Part shown: one piece after another, positions 28,986-42,275 of the stretch
Layout of the letters: every line of letters starts with the position of its first letter
Numbering within the stretch: position 1 is the stretch's first letter
NCBI RefSeq assembly: GCF_910589235.1
Contig: NW_025813595.1
Span: forward strand, 1,178,001-1,242,000
Length of the DNA stretch: 64,000 nucleotides
DNA from: Vespa crabro
Lineage: Eukaryota > Arthropoda > Insecta > Hymenoptera > Vespidae
Direction: 5' to 3'
Made by a program: the position numbers and the translations under genes
Notes under the pieces: generated by a model
Databases searched by the model: none
What the model was told of the DNA's origin: nothing
The model's input: the letters and a program-made list of their open reading frames with translations, nothing else

Positions 28986-29799
28986 CGGGATTAACGATAA
29001 TAACGATAGTAACAATTACAACAATAACGATAATGAGGTTGATAATAATAACTATAATAGCACTAATAACAATAATAATTATAATTACAATAGCAATAAT
29101 AACAATAACAAGTATAATAACATTATTGATAATAATAATGATAACGTAACCAAGAATAATAACGGTGTAAACGATAAAAATAATAACAATAATATCGATG
29201 ATAAAGAAAATAACGATATTAATAATAATAATAATATCGAAAATAACGATTATAATGACAATAACGTTAATAATGCTAATAATAAGAGCAATAATAACGA
29301 TAATAACGATAATAACGATAATAATGATAATAATAGATGAAATAATTACAATATTAACAATTTTATAGATAATAATAATAATAATAGTAGTAATAGTAAC
29401 AATAATAACAGTATTACCAATAATAACGATAATAACAATATTATCCATAATAATAATAATAATATTAACGATTGTAACGGTAATAACGATAATGACATTA
29501 ATAATAATAAAATTAATAACGATAATAACGTTTATAACCTAAGTAATAATAGCAATAATAACGATAATAAGGATAGTAATAATAATAATAGTAATAAAAA
29601 TAATACCGATAATAACGGTAATAACGACAATAATTAATTAATAATAATAATAATAGTAATAATAACAATAATAACGATAGTAACGATATTAATAATAATA
29701 ATGATTAATTTAACAATAATAACGATAGTGATGAAAACAAAAATTTTAGTAATAACGATAATTTCTATAATAGTGATAATAATAATAACGATAATAGCG

Positions 29800-30279
29800 A
29801 TAAAATTATAATAACAATAATAATAAAAATATTATTATTAACAATAATAACGATAACAGCGACAATAGTGATAAGAATATTAATAATAAAATAGAAAATA
29901 ATGTTAATAACGATGACAACGATAATTAAAATATCAATATTAACGATAATAACGTTAATAACGATTATACGCATTATAACAATTCGATAATGAGAATAAT
30001 AACGATAATAATGATAGTAACTATAATAACGATTACAACAATAATAACGATAATAATAATAACGATAATAGCGAAAATAAAGATAATTACAATAATAATA
30101 ATAGTAATAAAAAGATGATAACAATAATAACGATTGTAATGATTATAACGATAATAATAATAATTTTAACATAAATAACGTTAATAACGATAATTATTTT
30201 AATTGAAGTAATAATAACAATATTAACAATGTTTGCAATAATAATGATATAAGGATATTATAGTGGTAACAATTAAAGT
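29800..30279 (+). repeat. Segmental duplicate of 114-618
   Basis: Same ordered words as the first block of the window, with the AGTGGTAACAATTAAAGT word once only (30,262-30,279). It is followed by a different partner, 63.6 kb, so a block boundary lies near 30,290. Confidence 0.85.
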
Positions 30280-30309
30280 AATAACGATAATAATCATAAT
30301 AATAATTAC

Positions 30310-30540
30310 GATAATATCGATCAATTCGATAATAATAATAACAATATTAACCATTATATCGACAAAAATAATATCAATAATAACAATAATAAAATTAATA
30401 ATTTTAAAAATGCAGATAATAAAAATATTATTAATAACAATAATAAAGATAAAAGCGATAATAAAATTAATAACTTTAATAACGATAACAATAACATTAT
30501 TACTAATAAATAATAATAACGATAATAACGAAAATAATGA
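30310..30540 (+). repeat. Segmental duplicate of 63,620-63,825
   Basis: ATAATATCGATCAATTCGAT is followed by a shared series: ACAAAAATAATATCAATAAT, AATTAATAATTTTAA, TATTATTAATAACAATAATA and AATAACTTTAATAA. Substitutions are scattered, and a few bases differ in length. Confidence 0.88.
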
Positions 30541-30549
30541 TAATAACGA

Positions 30550-32716
30550 TTATAATAACAACGACAATATCGATAATAGTATTAATAATAATAATTTATA
30601 TATTATAATAATTTACGATTATAATAATAACAAAAATAAAGAAAAGAACGATTAATCTTTAATAACGATATTAATAATAACGATAATAACTGTAATAACG
30701 ATGTAACGATAATAATAACAGAAATAATAACGATAATATTGATAATAATAATAATAATAATATTAAAAGCAATAATATCGATAATGTAGAAAATAACGAT
30801 AATAATGATATTGATAATAACGATAATAGTAATAATAATAATATCAAAAATAACAATAAGTACGATAACGACTATAATAACGATAAAAATAATAACGATA
30901 ATGACGATGATAATGATAACTATACTAACGTTAATATCGATAATAATAATAGCAATAATACCAATAGTAACGATGTCAATGATATTAACGATAATAACGA
31001 TAATAACGATAGTAAAGACTATAATAATAATTATAATAACGTTAAAAGAGATAATTACTATATCAACGTTAATAATAATATTACATAAAAAGGATAATAA
31101 GGATAATAATAATGATAATAACAATAATAAAGATCATAACGACATTAATAAGAATAAAAATAATAATAATAATAATAATATCGATGATAACGATAATAGC
31201 TATAATAATAATATTATTCATGACAATAATACCAATAATAACGGTAATAAGTATAAAAATAAATACGATAAAGTCGATAAAATCCATAAGATAATTAACA
31301 ACTTTAGTTATAATATCAAGACAATTTCGATAGTAACTATAATAATAATTATAATAACCAGAATAACGATATTAACAATAAATAATAGCGATATTAACGA
31401 TAATATTGATAATAATATTAGCAATTATAACGATAACAAACGACAATAACGATAGAAAAGATAATAATATCGATAAAGACAATAACGATAATAACGGTAA
31501 TAATAATAATAATAAAGATAATTACGATAATAACGATAATAATAATAACAATAATAACGATAATAACCACATTCACAATAATAAAAATTACAATAATAAC
31601 GATAATAACGGCATTCGCAATAATAATAATTACGATAATAACGATAATAACGATATTAACCATAATAAAATTAATAACTATATTTACGTTAATAACGATA
31701 ATAATATCAGCAATAATAGCGATAATAGCGACAATAACGGTAACAATAATAATAACATTATTGACGATATTATCGATGATAACGATAATAAAAATAACGG
31801 TAATGAGAATAATAATAATAATAGTAATAACAATAATAATTATAATAAAACTAATAATAATAATAATGATAACGGCAAAAATGATAATAATATTAATAAA
31901 GATATTAGCAATAATAATAGTAGTAATTAATAACTATTATAACGAAAATAACGATAATAACGATAACAATAATAACGATTATTACTATAATAACTAAAAT
32001 AATAAAAACGATAGAAACGATACTAGTAAAAATAATAATACCGATAAAAACGATAATAAATTTAATAATAATAAAAAGAATAACTATAGTAAGATATTAA
32101 CGATATAAACGATAATAAACCAAAAACTACGAAAATAACGATAATAATTATAACAATAATAACAATAATAACTACAATAATTATAACAATAACAACGATA
32201 ATAAAAATAATAACGATAATAACGATAATAACGATAATAATAAATATAGTAATAATGACAATAATAACGACAATAACGATAATAATAATTATAATGATAG
32301 TAGTAATAAAAACGATAAATATAAAAATAATAATAATAACGATAATAACGATAATAGTACAAGTAATAATAATACTAATAACTATAATAACGATAATAAC
32401 GATAATAATGATAATAACGATTATAATAACAACGATAATACTGATAATGTTAGTATTAATAATAATGATAATAGCGATATTTACGATAATAATAATAACA
32501 ATAATATAGAAAAGAACGATATTATCTATAATAACGATATTAAGAATAACGATATTAACTATAATAACGATGAAACGATAATAATAACATCAATATTACC
32601 GATAATATTGATAATAATAGTAATGATAATAGCAATAATAACGATAATAAAGATATTAACGATAATAATAATAATAACGGCAATAACAATAATAATGATA
32701 ATAATAATAATTATAA

Positions 32717-32763
<47 letters not shown>

Positions 32764-33190
32764 GTTTTAAAAATAATAACAATAATGTGTTTAATAACGA
32801 TAATAATTGTGGTAATGTTAAGAATCATAACAATAATAACGATAATAACGATTATGATGATAGCAATATTATTGATAATAACGACTATAGTAATGATAAT
32901 AATAATAACTATAATAATGATAATTAAAATAACGATAATAACGATATTAACTACAATAATAATAATAATAATAATAACGTTAAAAGGGATAATAACTATG
33001 TCAACGATAATAATAATAACAATAATATCATTAAAAACGATAATAACGATAAAAATAATAATAATAATACTAACGATATTAACGGTAAGAACGATAATAA
33101 TGGTAATAATCTTTCAACAATAACGATATTAAAAATTTTTTGGATAATATTAATAAGGATAATATCGATAATAACGATAGGAATAATAAT
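30550..33190 (+). repeat. Array with few recognised paralogues
   Basis: Degenerate array with twelve pure AAT triplets at 32,727-32,762. A stretch near 32,800-32,900 (GGTAATGTTAAGAAT, then CAATATTATTGATAATAACG) has copies near 39,785, 46,540 and 59,895. A T-hexamer within AAAAATTTTTTGG at 33,131-33,143 is unusual here. It lies just upstream of the block shared with 50.36 kb. Confidence 0.65.
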
Positions 33191-33194
33191 TTAA

Positions 33195-34165
33195 TTTCGA
33201 TAGTAACAATAATAACGACAAAGACGATAATAACGATAATAATAATAACGCTAATAACGATACTAAAGATAATAGCGATAATAATAATAACGATAATAAG
33301 GATAATATCGTTAATAATTGTAACAATATAAACAATAAAAACGATAATAATAATAACAACAAAAACATTAATATCGATATTAACTATAATAAAATTTATT
33401 ATAATAACGACAATGACGATAATAATGATAATAATAGAAGTAATAATAACAATATTAAGAATATTAAATATAATAATGATTATAATGATAATAGTAGTAG
33501 TACTAATAACAGTAATAACAATAATAACGATAATAACGATTATAACAATGTTAACGATAATAATATTGACGATTATAACGATAATAACCATAATAATAAT
33601 AATAATAATAATAAAGAAAACTACGCTATTAACGATAATAATGACAGTAATAATAATAATAATAACGAAGATAACGTTAACAATGATAATACCGATAATA
33701 TCGATAATAACAATAATAATAATTGTATTAATTACGATAATGACGATATTAACGATAATAATAGTAGTAATAATAACAATAATAACAATTATAGAGATAA
33801 TAATGTTATTACCGATAATAACGATAATTATAATATTCATAGTAACTATAATAAGGATATTATCCATAATAATAATAACAATAATAACGATAATAACGAT
33901 AATAACAATTATAATAGAAGTATTAATAACAATATTAAGAATAATAACAATAAAAACTATAATAACAATAAAAAGAGTAGTAATAAAAAAAGTAATAATT
34001 ATAATAACGATAAAAACGATTTTAAAAATAATAATAATTACGATAAATAGGATAATATCGATAATGATAATAACAATATTAACGATAATATCGATAATAA
34101 TAACATTAATAACTATGATTACGAAAATAACGATTATAACGATAATAATAATAAGAATAATAGTA
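33195..34165 (+). repeat. Segmental duplicate of 50,360-51,064
   Basis: Starts at CGATAGTAACAATAATAACG and GACAAAGACGATAATAACG. Further anchors are AATAGAAGTAATAATAACAA near 33,430 and 50,653, AACAATGTTAACGATAATAA near 33,544 and 50,765, AACGATTTTAAAAAT (near 34,015; AACGATTTTAACGATA near 50,921) and GATAAATAGGA near 34,040 and 50,945. The 50 kb copy lacks about 320 bases here (roughly 33,570-33,893, with the I module). Confidence 0.85.
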
Positions 34166-35402
34166 ACCAAAATAAAGATAATATCGACACAATAATAATA
34201 ATAATAATAACGATAATAATGGTAATAACGATAGAAATAATAAAAAATAACAATAATATCAATAATAGTGTTAAAAAAGATAATAAAGATAATATCGTTA
34301 ATAATAATAACGATAATAATGATAATAGTGATAAAAAAATAACGATATTAACGATAATATTGACAATATTAAAGATAATAATGATAATACTGTTAAGACG
34401 ATAATAATTATCATAATTATAGTAGTAATATCGTTAATAACTGTATTAAAAACAAAAATAATAATGATAATAATATATAATAATAATAAAATTCATAAAA
34501 ATAGTAAAATTGAAAACACTAATAACGATAAAAAAGATATAAAATTATTAATAATAACGATAATAACGATTACAATTGAAATAATAATAATAACAAAATC
34601 GACAGTAACGATAATAACGGTAAAAACGATAATAATAATAGTAATAATACTAGTAATAATAATAATGGTAATTACGATAATAACAATAATAATAATAGTT
34701 ATAATAGCATTATAACAATAATAACGATAAGAACGATAATGACGATATCTATATTAACGATAATAAATACAATAATAATAACAATAATAATAACGTTTAT
34801 AACATTAATTACGATGATAACCATAATGACTATAATAACGATAATATTGATAATAATAATAATAATAATAACAGAAATATCTATAATAACGTTAATAACG
34901 ACAATAATAATAATAATAATAATAATATTAATAATAATAATAATTGCGATAATAAAGATAATGACGACAATAATAATAATAATAATATTAATATAATAAC
35001 GATAATGACAATAATAAAGATAATAACTACAATACTGATAATAATAATAATAATTATAACGATAATAACGGTAATTTCGATAATGAAAATAATAATAAGA
35101 GCGATTGTAACGTTAATTGTACTAACTATAAATTCGATAATAATGATATTAATGAAAATAACTATAATAATAATAATAAATATAACAAAGATAACGATAA
35201 CAACGATAACAATATTAACGATAATAAAGTTAGTTATAACAATAATAATAACAATAATAACGATAATAAAAATATCATTAATAATAAATATAACGATAAT
35301 GCCGATAAAAACGTTAATAATAATAATAATAATAACAATTATAATAATAAATATAATAACGATAATAACCATAATAACGATAATAACGATTATAACGATA
35401 AT

Positions 35403-35552
35403 AACAATAATAGTAATTATAACCACGAAAATAACGATAATAACCATACCAACGATAATAACGATAATAACGAAAATAACAATAATAGTAATAATAACCA
35501 CGAAAATAACGATAATAACGAAAACAATAATAATAACACTAACAATATAAAT
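35403..35552 (+). repeat. 75-bp tandem duplication
   Basis: The word AACAATAATAGTAATTATAA with ACCACGAAAATAACGATAAT begins at 35,403 and recurs at 35,478, an offset of 75. The 51.07 kb paralogue has AACCACGAAAATAACG once. The unit is a multiple of three and does not shift phase. Confidence 0.8.
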
Positions 35553-35728
35553 AATTACAATAGTAACGATAATAACATTATGACGATAATAATAATAATA
35601 ATATTAACGTTAATAGCGATAATGAAGATAATAACGATAATAAGGATAATAACATTATAGTTAATAACGATAAAAACGACAAAAAAGATAATAACAATTA
35701 CAATTATAAAGATATTAATGAAAATAAC

Positions 35729-35812
35729 GATAATAATGATAATAAAGACAATAATAATAATAATAATAACGATAATAATGATAATAAAGACAATAATAAT
35801 AATAATAATAAC
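35729..35812 (+). repeat. Perfect 42-bp tandem duplication
   Basis: Bases 35,729-35,770 and 35,771-35,812 are identical by my reading, and each contains GATAATAAAGACAATAATAA. The paralogues near 6,200 and 51,320 have one copy each. This points to a recent expansion at this locus only. Confidence 0.92.
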
Positions 35813-36397
35813 GATAATAATGATAATAACGATAATAATAATATCGAAAATAACTACAATATAATAATAATAATAACGATAATAATGATAATAACGATAA
35901 CATCGGTATTAATAAAAACAATAATATCGATAATAACGATATTAACGATATAATAATAATAATAATTTCGTTAATTATGTTAATTACGAAAATATCGGTA
36001 ATAACCACAATAACGGTGAAATCGAAAATTAACAATAAAATCGATAATAACGAAAATAACGACATTAAATGTAATAATAATAACGATATTAACGATAATA
36101 TCGATAATAATAATAGCAATAATGACGACAAAAGTAATAATAATATTAAAGTTATTAACGATAATAACGATAATTGTAATTATAATAATATCGATAATAA
36201 CGATAATAACGATAATAAAATATTAATAGTAATAAAAATAAAGATAATATCGATAATAACGATAATATCGATAATAATTATAAGGAAAATAACGTCGATA
36301 ATAATAATCACAATCGGTAATAAGGATAAATACGATAACATCGATAATAATAATAGCAATAATATCGATAATAACTATAATAGCGACATTAATAATG

Positions 36398-36434
<37 letters not shown>

Positions 36435-36489
36435 TGATGATAACGATAATTACGACAATAACGATATTAACGATAATAATGATAATAAC

Positions 36490-37385
36490 AATAAGACCGA
36501 TAGTAATGACACGATAATATCGATTACTGTAATGATAATATTACCAATAGTTTCAATAATAACGATAATGACGGTAATAATAAAAATAATAATAAGGTAA
36601 TAACGATATTAACGACAAAAACGATAAAAATGATAATAACAATAATAATAAAAATAACAATTACAATAATAACGATAACAACTATAAGAATGAGAACAAT
36701 AATAACGATCATAGCGTTAATAAGGATAATAATAATAGAAATAATAGCGATAACATCGTTAATAACAATAATCGTAATAATAACGATAATAGTGGTAATA
36801 ATGATGACAACGGTAATAATAATAATAGTAATAACGATAATAACGATATAAACGAAAATAAGGATAATAATAATAAAAATAATAACAATAATAGCGATAT
36901 TAATGATAATAAGAATAATAAAGATAGTAACAATAATAATAATAGTAATAATAATGTTAATAACGTTATTAACGATAATAACGATAATAATAATAACAAT
37001 AATGAAGATAATAACGATAATATCGATTATAATAATAACAATAAAATCGATAATAATGATGTTAATGATAACTATAATAACATCATTTACGATAATAACG
37101 ACAATAGTAATAATGAAGATTTTTACGATAATAATAATAACGATAATAACGATAATAACGATAATAATAATAATATGAATAACAAAGGATATAACGATAT
37201 TCACGAAAATAACGATAATAATGATAATAACGATACTAATAAAAATAATAATAACAATAATAACGATAATAACGTTTACAATGATAATAACTATAATAAT
37301 GATATTAACAATAAGAATAAAAGTAATAATAAAGACATTAACGTTATGAACGATAATAATGATAATAACGACACTAATAAAAATA
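36490..37385 (+). repeat. Segmental duplicate of 52,645-53,575
   Basis: About 0.9 kb aligns with scattered mismatches. Anchors are AAGACCGATAGTAATGA, GGTAATAACGATATTAACGA, ACTATAAGAATGAGAACAAT, AATAATCGTAATAATAACGA, ATTTTTACGATAATAATAAT, ACAAAGGATATAACGATATT (37,182 and 53,372) and GACATTAACGTTATGAACGA (37,335 and 53,523). After this point the two copies continue with different partners. Confidence 0.9.
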
Positions 37386-37394
37386 ATAATAAAA

Positions 37395-37850
37395 ATAATA
37401 ACGATAAAAACGATATAAACGATAACAACAATAATAATAATGATAATAACTATATTAATAGTAATAACAATAAGAATAATAACGATTATAACATGAAATA
37501 TAAAAAGAACAATAACGATAATAATGATAATAACGTTAATAATAATAGCAATAATAACGATTTTAACGTTAATAACGATAGTAATAATAACATTAATAAC
37601 GATAATAACATTAAAAACGATAATAATAATAATGACGTTAATAATAATAATCATATTAGAGATATTAACGATAATAAAAACAATAATAATTATAACAATA
37701 ATAATAATAATAATAGTAACCATAATAACGATAATATCGATAATAGCGATAGTAATAATAACGATAATGACGATAATAATAGTAATAATAACGATTATAA
37801 CGATAATTACGAGAATGACGATAATATTAATAACGATAATTACGTTAATA
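37395..37850 (+). repeat. Segmental duplicate of 16,390-16,850
   Basis: Begins with AAAACGATATAAACGATAAC and keeps the order of GCAATAATAACGATTTTAAC, CATATTAGAGATATTAACGA and GATAATTACGAGAATGACGA. The last two words, in diverged form, are also in the 45.2-45.5 kb copy. Confidence 0.85.
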
Positions 37851-38016
37851 ACGTAAATTACGATAAAATAATAGTAATAATAACAATAATAACGATAAAA
37901 ATATTAGCGCAAATAACGATATAAATAATAGTAATAATAACTATAATAACGATAAAAATATTAACGATAATATCGACATTATTAACAGTAATAACAACGA
38001 TAATTACGGTAATAAC

Positions 38017-39136
38017 GATAATAAAATTAATAATAATGAAGATAATAACAATATTAACGATAATATCGAAAATAACGATAATAAAAATAATAAAAGTAAT
38101 AGCATTAATAACGATAATAACGATAATATCGATAATAGCGATAATAATATTAACGATAGTAAATATAATAAAGATAATAATTCTAAGAATAATATATATA
38201 ACATTGATACTAACGTTAATAACGATATTACTAATAACAATAATAACGATAATAACACTTATAATGATAAGAACGATAATATTATTAACAATAATAACAA
38301 TAATAACGATTATTACGAAATAAGGATAATAATTAAAGTAATAATAACAATATTAAAAATAATAAGATTAACAACGATAATAACTACAATAATAGTAGTA
38401 ATAATGAAAGTAATAACAATAATAGCCATATAAACGATTTTAACGATTATAACGATAATAACGATAATATCTATAATATTAAAAACATTATTTAGAATAA
38501 TATCGATATTAATAATTGTAATAATAACAATAATAATTATCATAACGATAATAGCGATTATAATAAAAATATTATCGTTAGTAACAATAATAATGATAAC
38601 GATGTTTATAATTGTAATAATAATAATGATTATAATGATAGTAACGATAAAAATGATAGTAACGATAATAATTATATTAATAAAATGAACAATAATAACG
38701 ATATTAACGAAAAGATTAGTAACAATTGTACTGTTAACAACGACAATAAACATAATAATAATAATAATAATAATAACGAAAGTAAAGATAACAACGATAA
38801 TAATAATCACAATAATAGCGATAATATCGATAACAATAATACCGATAATATCGATATTAATGATAATAAAAATAACATTAATAACGATATAAAATTAATA
38901 TCAATAATAACGATAATAATAGTAGAAATAATAACAATAATAAAGATATCAGTAATATTATTAACGATAACAATGATAATATTAATATAAATAATAAGGA
39001 TAATAACGATAATAAAGATAATAATATTAATAGTAATAAAGATAATAATGATAATAACGATAATACCGATAATAACGATTATAACGATAGTAGCGATAAT
39101 AAATATAATAACGACAATAATAATTATAATAATAAT

Positions 39137-39187
<51 letters not shown>

Positions 39188-39723
39188 TACGATAATTACG
39201 ATAAAAAATAATAACAATAATATCGATTATATCGATAATTATAATAATAATATTTACGATAATTTCGGTCATAATATTAATAATAATAACAACGATAATT
39301 ACGATAATAACGATAACAAAATTCATAATAATAAAGATAGTAACAATTTTAACAATAATATCGATAATAACGATAATAAAAATAATAATTGTAATAACAT
39401 TAATAACGATAATAAAGAGAATAACGGTAATAACGATAATAAAGATAATAATAATAATGAAAATAACGATAATAATGATATTAACGATAATAATAATAAA
39501 AATAATATCGATAATAACGATGATAACGAAAATAATGATAATAACGATAATAATAGTTATAATATTTGCAATAGAAATAACGTTAATTACAATAAAAACG
39601 ATAATAATAATAGTAATTATAAAAATAATAGCAATAATAACAATAATAATGCTAATAATATATACAATTTTAACGAAAATAGTAATAACAATAATAACGA
39701 TAATAAAGATAATAACGATAATG

Positions 39724-39754
<31 letters not shown>

Positions 39755-40150
39755 TAGAAACAATAATTTGCATAATAACGATAATAATACTGGTAATATT
39801 AAGAATAATAACAATTATAACGATAATAAATATTATGACTATAACAATATTATTCATAATAACGTCAATAGTAATAAAAATAATAATAACGATAATATCG
39901 ATATTAGTAGTAATATTAATAACTATTATAACGATAATTACGATAATAATTATAATAATATTAAAGATAATAACGATAGTAACAATAATAACGATAATAG
40001 TAATAAAAATATTAATGATAATACCGAAAATTATAAAAATTATAATAACAATTATCACGATAATCACGATAATAACGACAATAATAATACTAATAACAAC
40101 GATAATAACAATATTATCGATAATACAAAGGATAATAATAGTAATAATAT
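38017..40150 (+). repeat. Segmental duplicate of 58,439-60,260
   Basis: Anchors are ATTCTAAGAATAATATATAT (near 38,180 and 58,600), ACTACAATAATAGTAGTAAT (38,382; 58,803), GATATTAATAATTGTAATAA (38,506; 58,930), AGTAACAATAATAATGATAA with CGATGTTTATAATTG (38,580; 59,030), AACGATGATAACGAAAATAA (39,516; 59,697), ATAATATATACAATTTTAAC (39,654; 59,837) and CAATATTATTCATAATAACG (39,843; 59,963). Related, more diverged copies of parts of this lie near 54.35-54.51 and 57.05-57.37 kb. Confidence 0.87.
39140..39187 (+). repeat. Pure (AAT)16 run
   Basis: Sixteen uninterrupted AAT triplets between TAT and TACGAT. The paralogous place near 59,380 has a shorter run, so this tract has changed length since the duplication. 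Confidence 0.95.
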
Positions 40151-40700
40151 AAGTAATAACGATAAAAGTGTTCCTAACGATAATAACAATGACGACAATA
40201 ACGATAATAATGACTATGATGATAAGAAAGATAATAATACTAATAATAATAAAAATAATAACGACAATAACGATCATAATGATAATAATAGAAGTAATAA
40301 TAACAATATTAAGAATATTAACTTTAATAACGATTATAACGATAATAACCATAATAATAATAATAATAATAAAGATAACAACGATAATAACGATAATAAT
40401 GACAGTAATAAAAACAATAATGACGATATTAACGTTAACAACGATAATAACGATAATAACAAAAATAACAATAATAATAATATTAATGAATATGATAATA
40501 ACGATATTTACGATAATAAGGATAATATCAATAAAAATAATAACGATAATAATGATAATAATATACAAGATAACGTCGATATTATCGATAATAATATTAT
40601 CAAATTTAACTATAATATCGATAATAATATTAACAATATTAACGATAATATCGAATATAATAATAATATTATAAACCGTAACGTCGATAATAATAATAAT
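40150..40700 (+). repeat. Third copy of the 17.64-18.2 and 60.74-61.18 kb block
   Basis: GACTATGATGATAAGAAAGA, CATAATGATAATAATAGAAG and AACGATAATAACCATAATAA occur in order. The Ile/Asn-type frame continues through, as expected from phase retention. Confidence 0.85.
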
Positions 40701-40779
40701 AATAATAATATTATTAACGATAATAACGATAATAACTATAATAATAATAACGAAAATAAAAATAATAATAATATTAACG

Positions 40780-40781
<2 letters not shown>

Positions 40782-40835
<54 letters not shown>
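40782..40835 (+). repeat. Pure (AAT)18 run
   Basis: Eighteen uninterrupted AAT triplets after AACGAT and before AAAGATAGTACC. Equal in length to the run at 14,606-14,659. Confidence 0.95.
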
Positions 40836-40838
<3 letters not shown>

Positions 40839-41192
40839 GATAGTACCAAAAGTAACGATAATAACGATAATAACGATAATTGCGATAGTAACGAATATAA
40901 TAATAACAATAATAACGATATTAGTAGTAATATTAATAACGTTAATAACGATATTTTCGATAATAATTATAAGAATAATAAAAGATATTAATGATAGCAA
41001 CAATAATAACGATAATAATAATACCAATATTAATGATAATATCGAAAATTATAATAATAATAATAGCAATAATAACGACAATTACGATAATAACGATAAT
41101 AATAACAACGATAATGTCGATGATAATAATAACGATCATAACGATAATAACGAAAATATTAATAATATTAGCAATAATAATAATATTAAATA

Positions 41193-41310
41193 AAATAGTA
41201 ATAACATTAGTAACGAAAACAACGATAATAACATTAATAATAATAATAATAATAAAGAAAGTATGTATAATAATGGTGACAACTATAATATTAATAACAA
41301 ATATAACGAT
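41193..41310 (+). repeat. J module, copy 5 of 8
   Basis: TAACATTAGTAACGAAAACA, AAT triplets, GAAAGTATGTATAATAATGG, then TGACAACTATAATATTAATA. Its flanks match the 18.36 kb and 60.26 kb copies, and an I module follows at 41,335. Confidence 0.85.
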
Positions 41311-42092
41311 AATAACAATAATAGCGATAATAAGGTTATAACCGATAATAAGGATAATTATAATATTCATAATAACTATAATACGGATATTACCGATAAT
41401 AATAATAACGATAATAACGATAATATCGATAATAATAATAATATTATTAACGATATAATCGAAAATAATAATAATCAAAATAACAGTAATAAAAATAATA
41501 ACGATAATAACAACAATAACGATAATTACGATTAAAATAATAATAACGAAAATAACGATAATAACGATATTAACGATTATAATAATAATAATAATTTCGA
41601 TAATAACGATAAAAAGGATAATAACCATATTAACGATTATAACGAAAAAATAATAATAATAATAACGATAATAAAGATAATAAAGGCAATAATAATAATA
41701 TTAATATTAATGATATTATTAATTTTAATGACGATAATAACGGTATTGGTAGTAGATATAATATCAGTATTATCAATAAAAACGATAACAATAATAATAA
41801 TAACGGTTATTGCAATAATAATGCTAATAATAAAAATAAAGATTATAAAGATAACAACTATATTAACGATAATAACGATAATAATTATAATCATATTAAT
41901 GATAGTAACGATAATGACGACAATAACAATAATAACGTTAAAGCAATAATATTAATAACGATATTAACAATAATATTGTTAATAGTAATAAAAATTTTAA
42001 CGATAATATCGATAATATTCAAAATATAAATAATGATAATAAGGATAATAAAGATTACAGAGATTATAATAATAACGATTATAGCAAAAATA

Positions 42093-42112
42093 ATTGCCAA
42101 TAAATTGGCAAT
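42093..42112. other. Perfect 8-bp hairpin, private to this copy
   Basis: ATTGCCAA (42,093-42,100), a TAAA loop, and TTGGCAAT (42,105-42,112) form a perfect stem. GCC and GGC are rare in this array. The paralogue at about 19.8 kb has a plain AAT/AAC stretch at the same place, so the hairpin arose or was inserted after the duplication. No run of T follows, so I do not call it a terminator. Confidence 0.85.
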
Positions 42113-42199
42113 AATGATAATAGCAATAATAACGATAACAACTGTAATTAAAATAACAATATTTACGATATTAAAGAAAATAGGAATAACAATAATAAC

Positions 42200-42275
42200 G
42201 ATAACAACGATAATAACATTAATAATAATAATAATAATAAAAACGAAAGTAAGTATAATAACTGTGACATCGATA
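42200..42275 (+). repeat. J module, copy 6 of 8
   Basis: ACAACGATAATAACATTAAT, AAT triplets, ACGAAAGTAAGTATAATAAC and TGTGACATCGATAA. About 1 kb after copy 5. Its own closest relative is the 19.95 kb copy. Confidence 0.8.

Larger units (their letters stand above)
35090..36480 (+). repeat. Segmental duplicate of 5,600-6,860 and 51,065-52,000
   Basis: Three-way relation. The AATATAAATAATTACAATAG block (35,540), the GACGACAAAAGTAATAATAA word (36,124; 6,421) and the AAGGATAAATACGATAACAT word (36,321; 6,807; 51,933) keep their order. Near 36,480 the 36 kb copy jumps directly to AAGACCGATAGTAATGAC, so the D module and about 600 bases of its surroundings are missing here. Confidence 0.8.
39027..41027. 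other. Longest phase-coherent tract; frames judged non-coding
   Basis: Both strands stay open for roughly 650 codons on the same triplet boundaries. The + strand reads mostly Asn/Asp with Ile, Ser, Tyr and Lys, and the - strand mostly Ile/Val with Asn. The + frame changes from an ITI to an NND reading near 39,207, where an extra A occurs in a run of A. Openness is expected from the unit itself, and no domain or ordinary composition is present. It marks where triplet phase is undisturbed and is not a gene. Asn-rich proteins exist in some protists, but a mirrored open frame and continuity with the array argue against coding. Confidence 0.8.

Noticed and set aside
39048..40991. Long Asn/Asp-rich frame on the + strand, as in protist proteins
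   Set aside because: The same triplets are open on the other strand as an Ile/Val repeat, the reading changes register near 39,207, and composition equals that of the surrounding array. A perfect unit is stop-free in five of six frames, so length is no evidence.
42093..42112. Rho-independent terminator
   Set aside because: The stem is short and A+T rich, no run of T follows, and there is no gene upstream.
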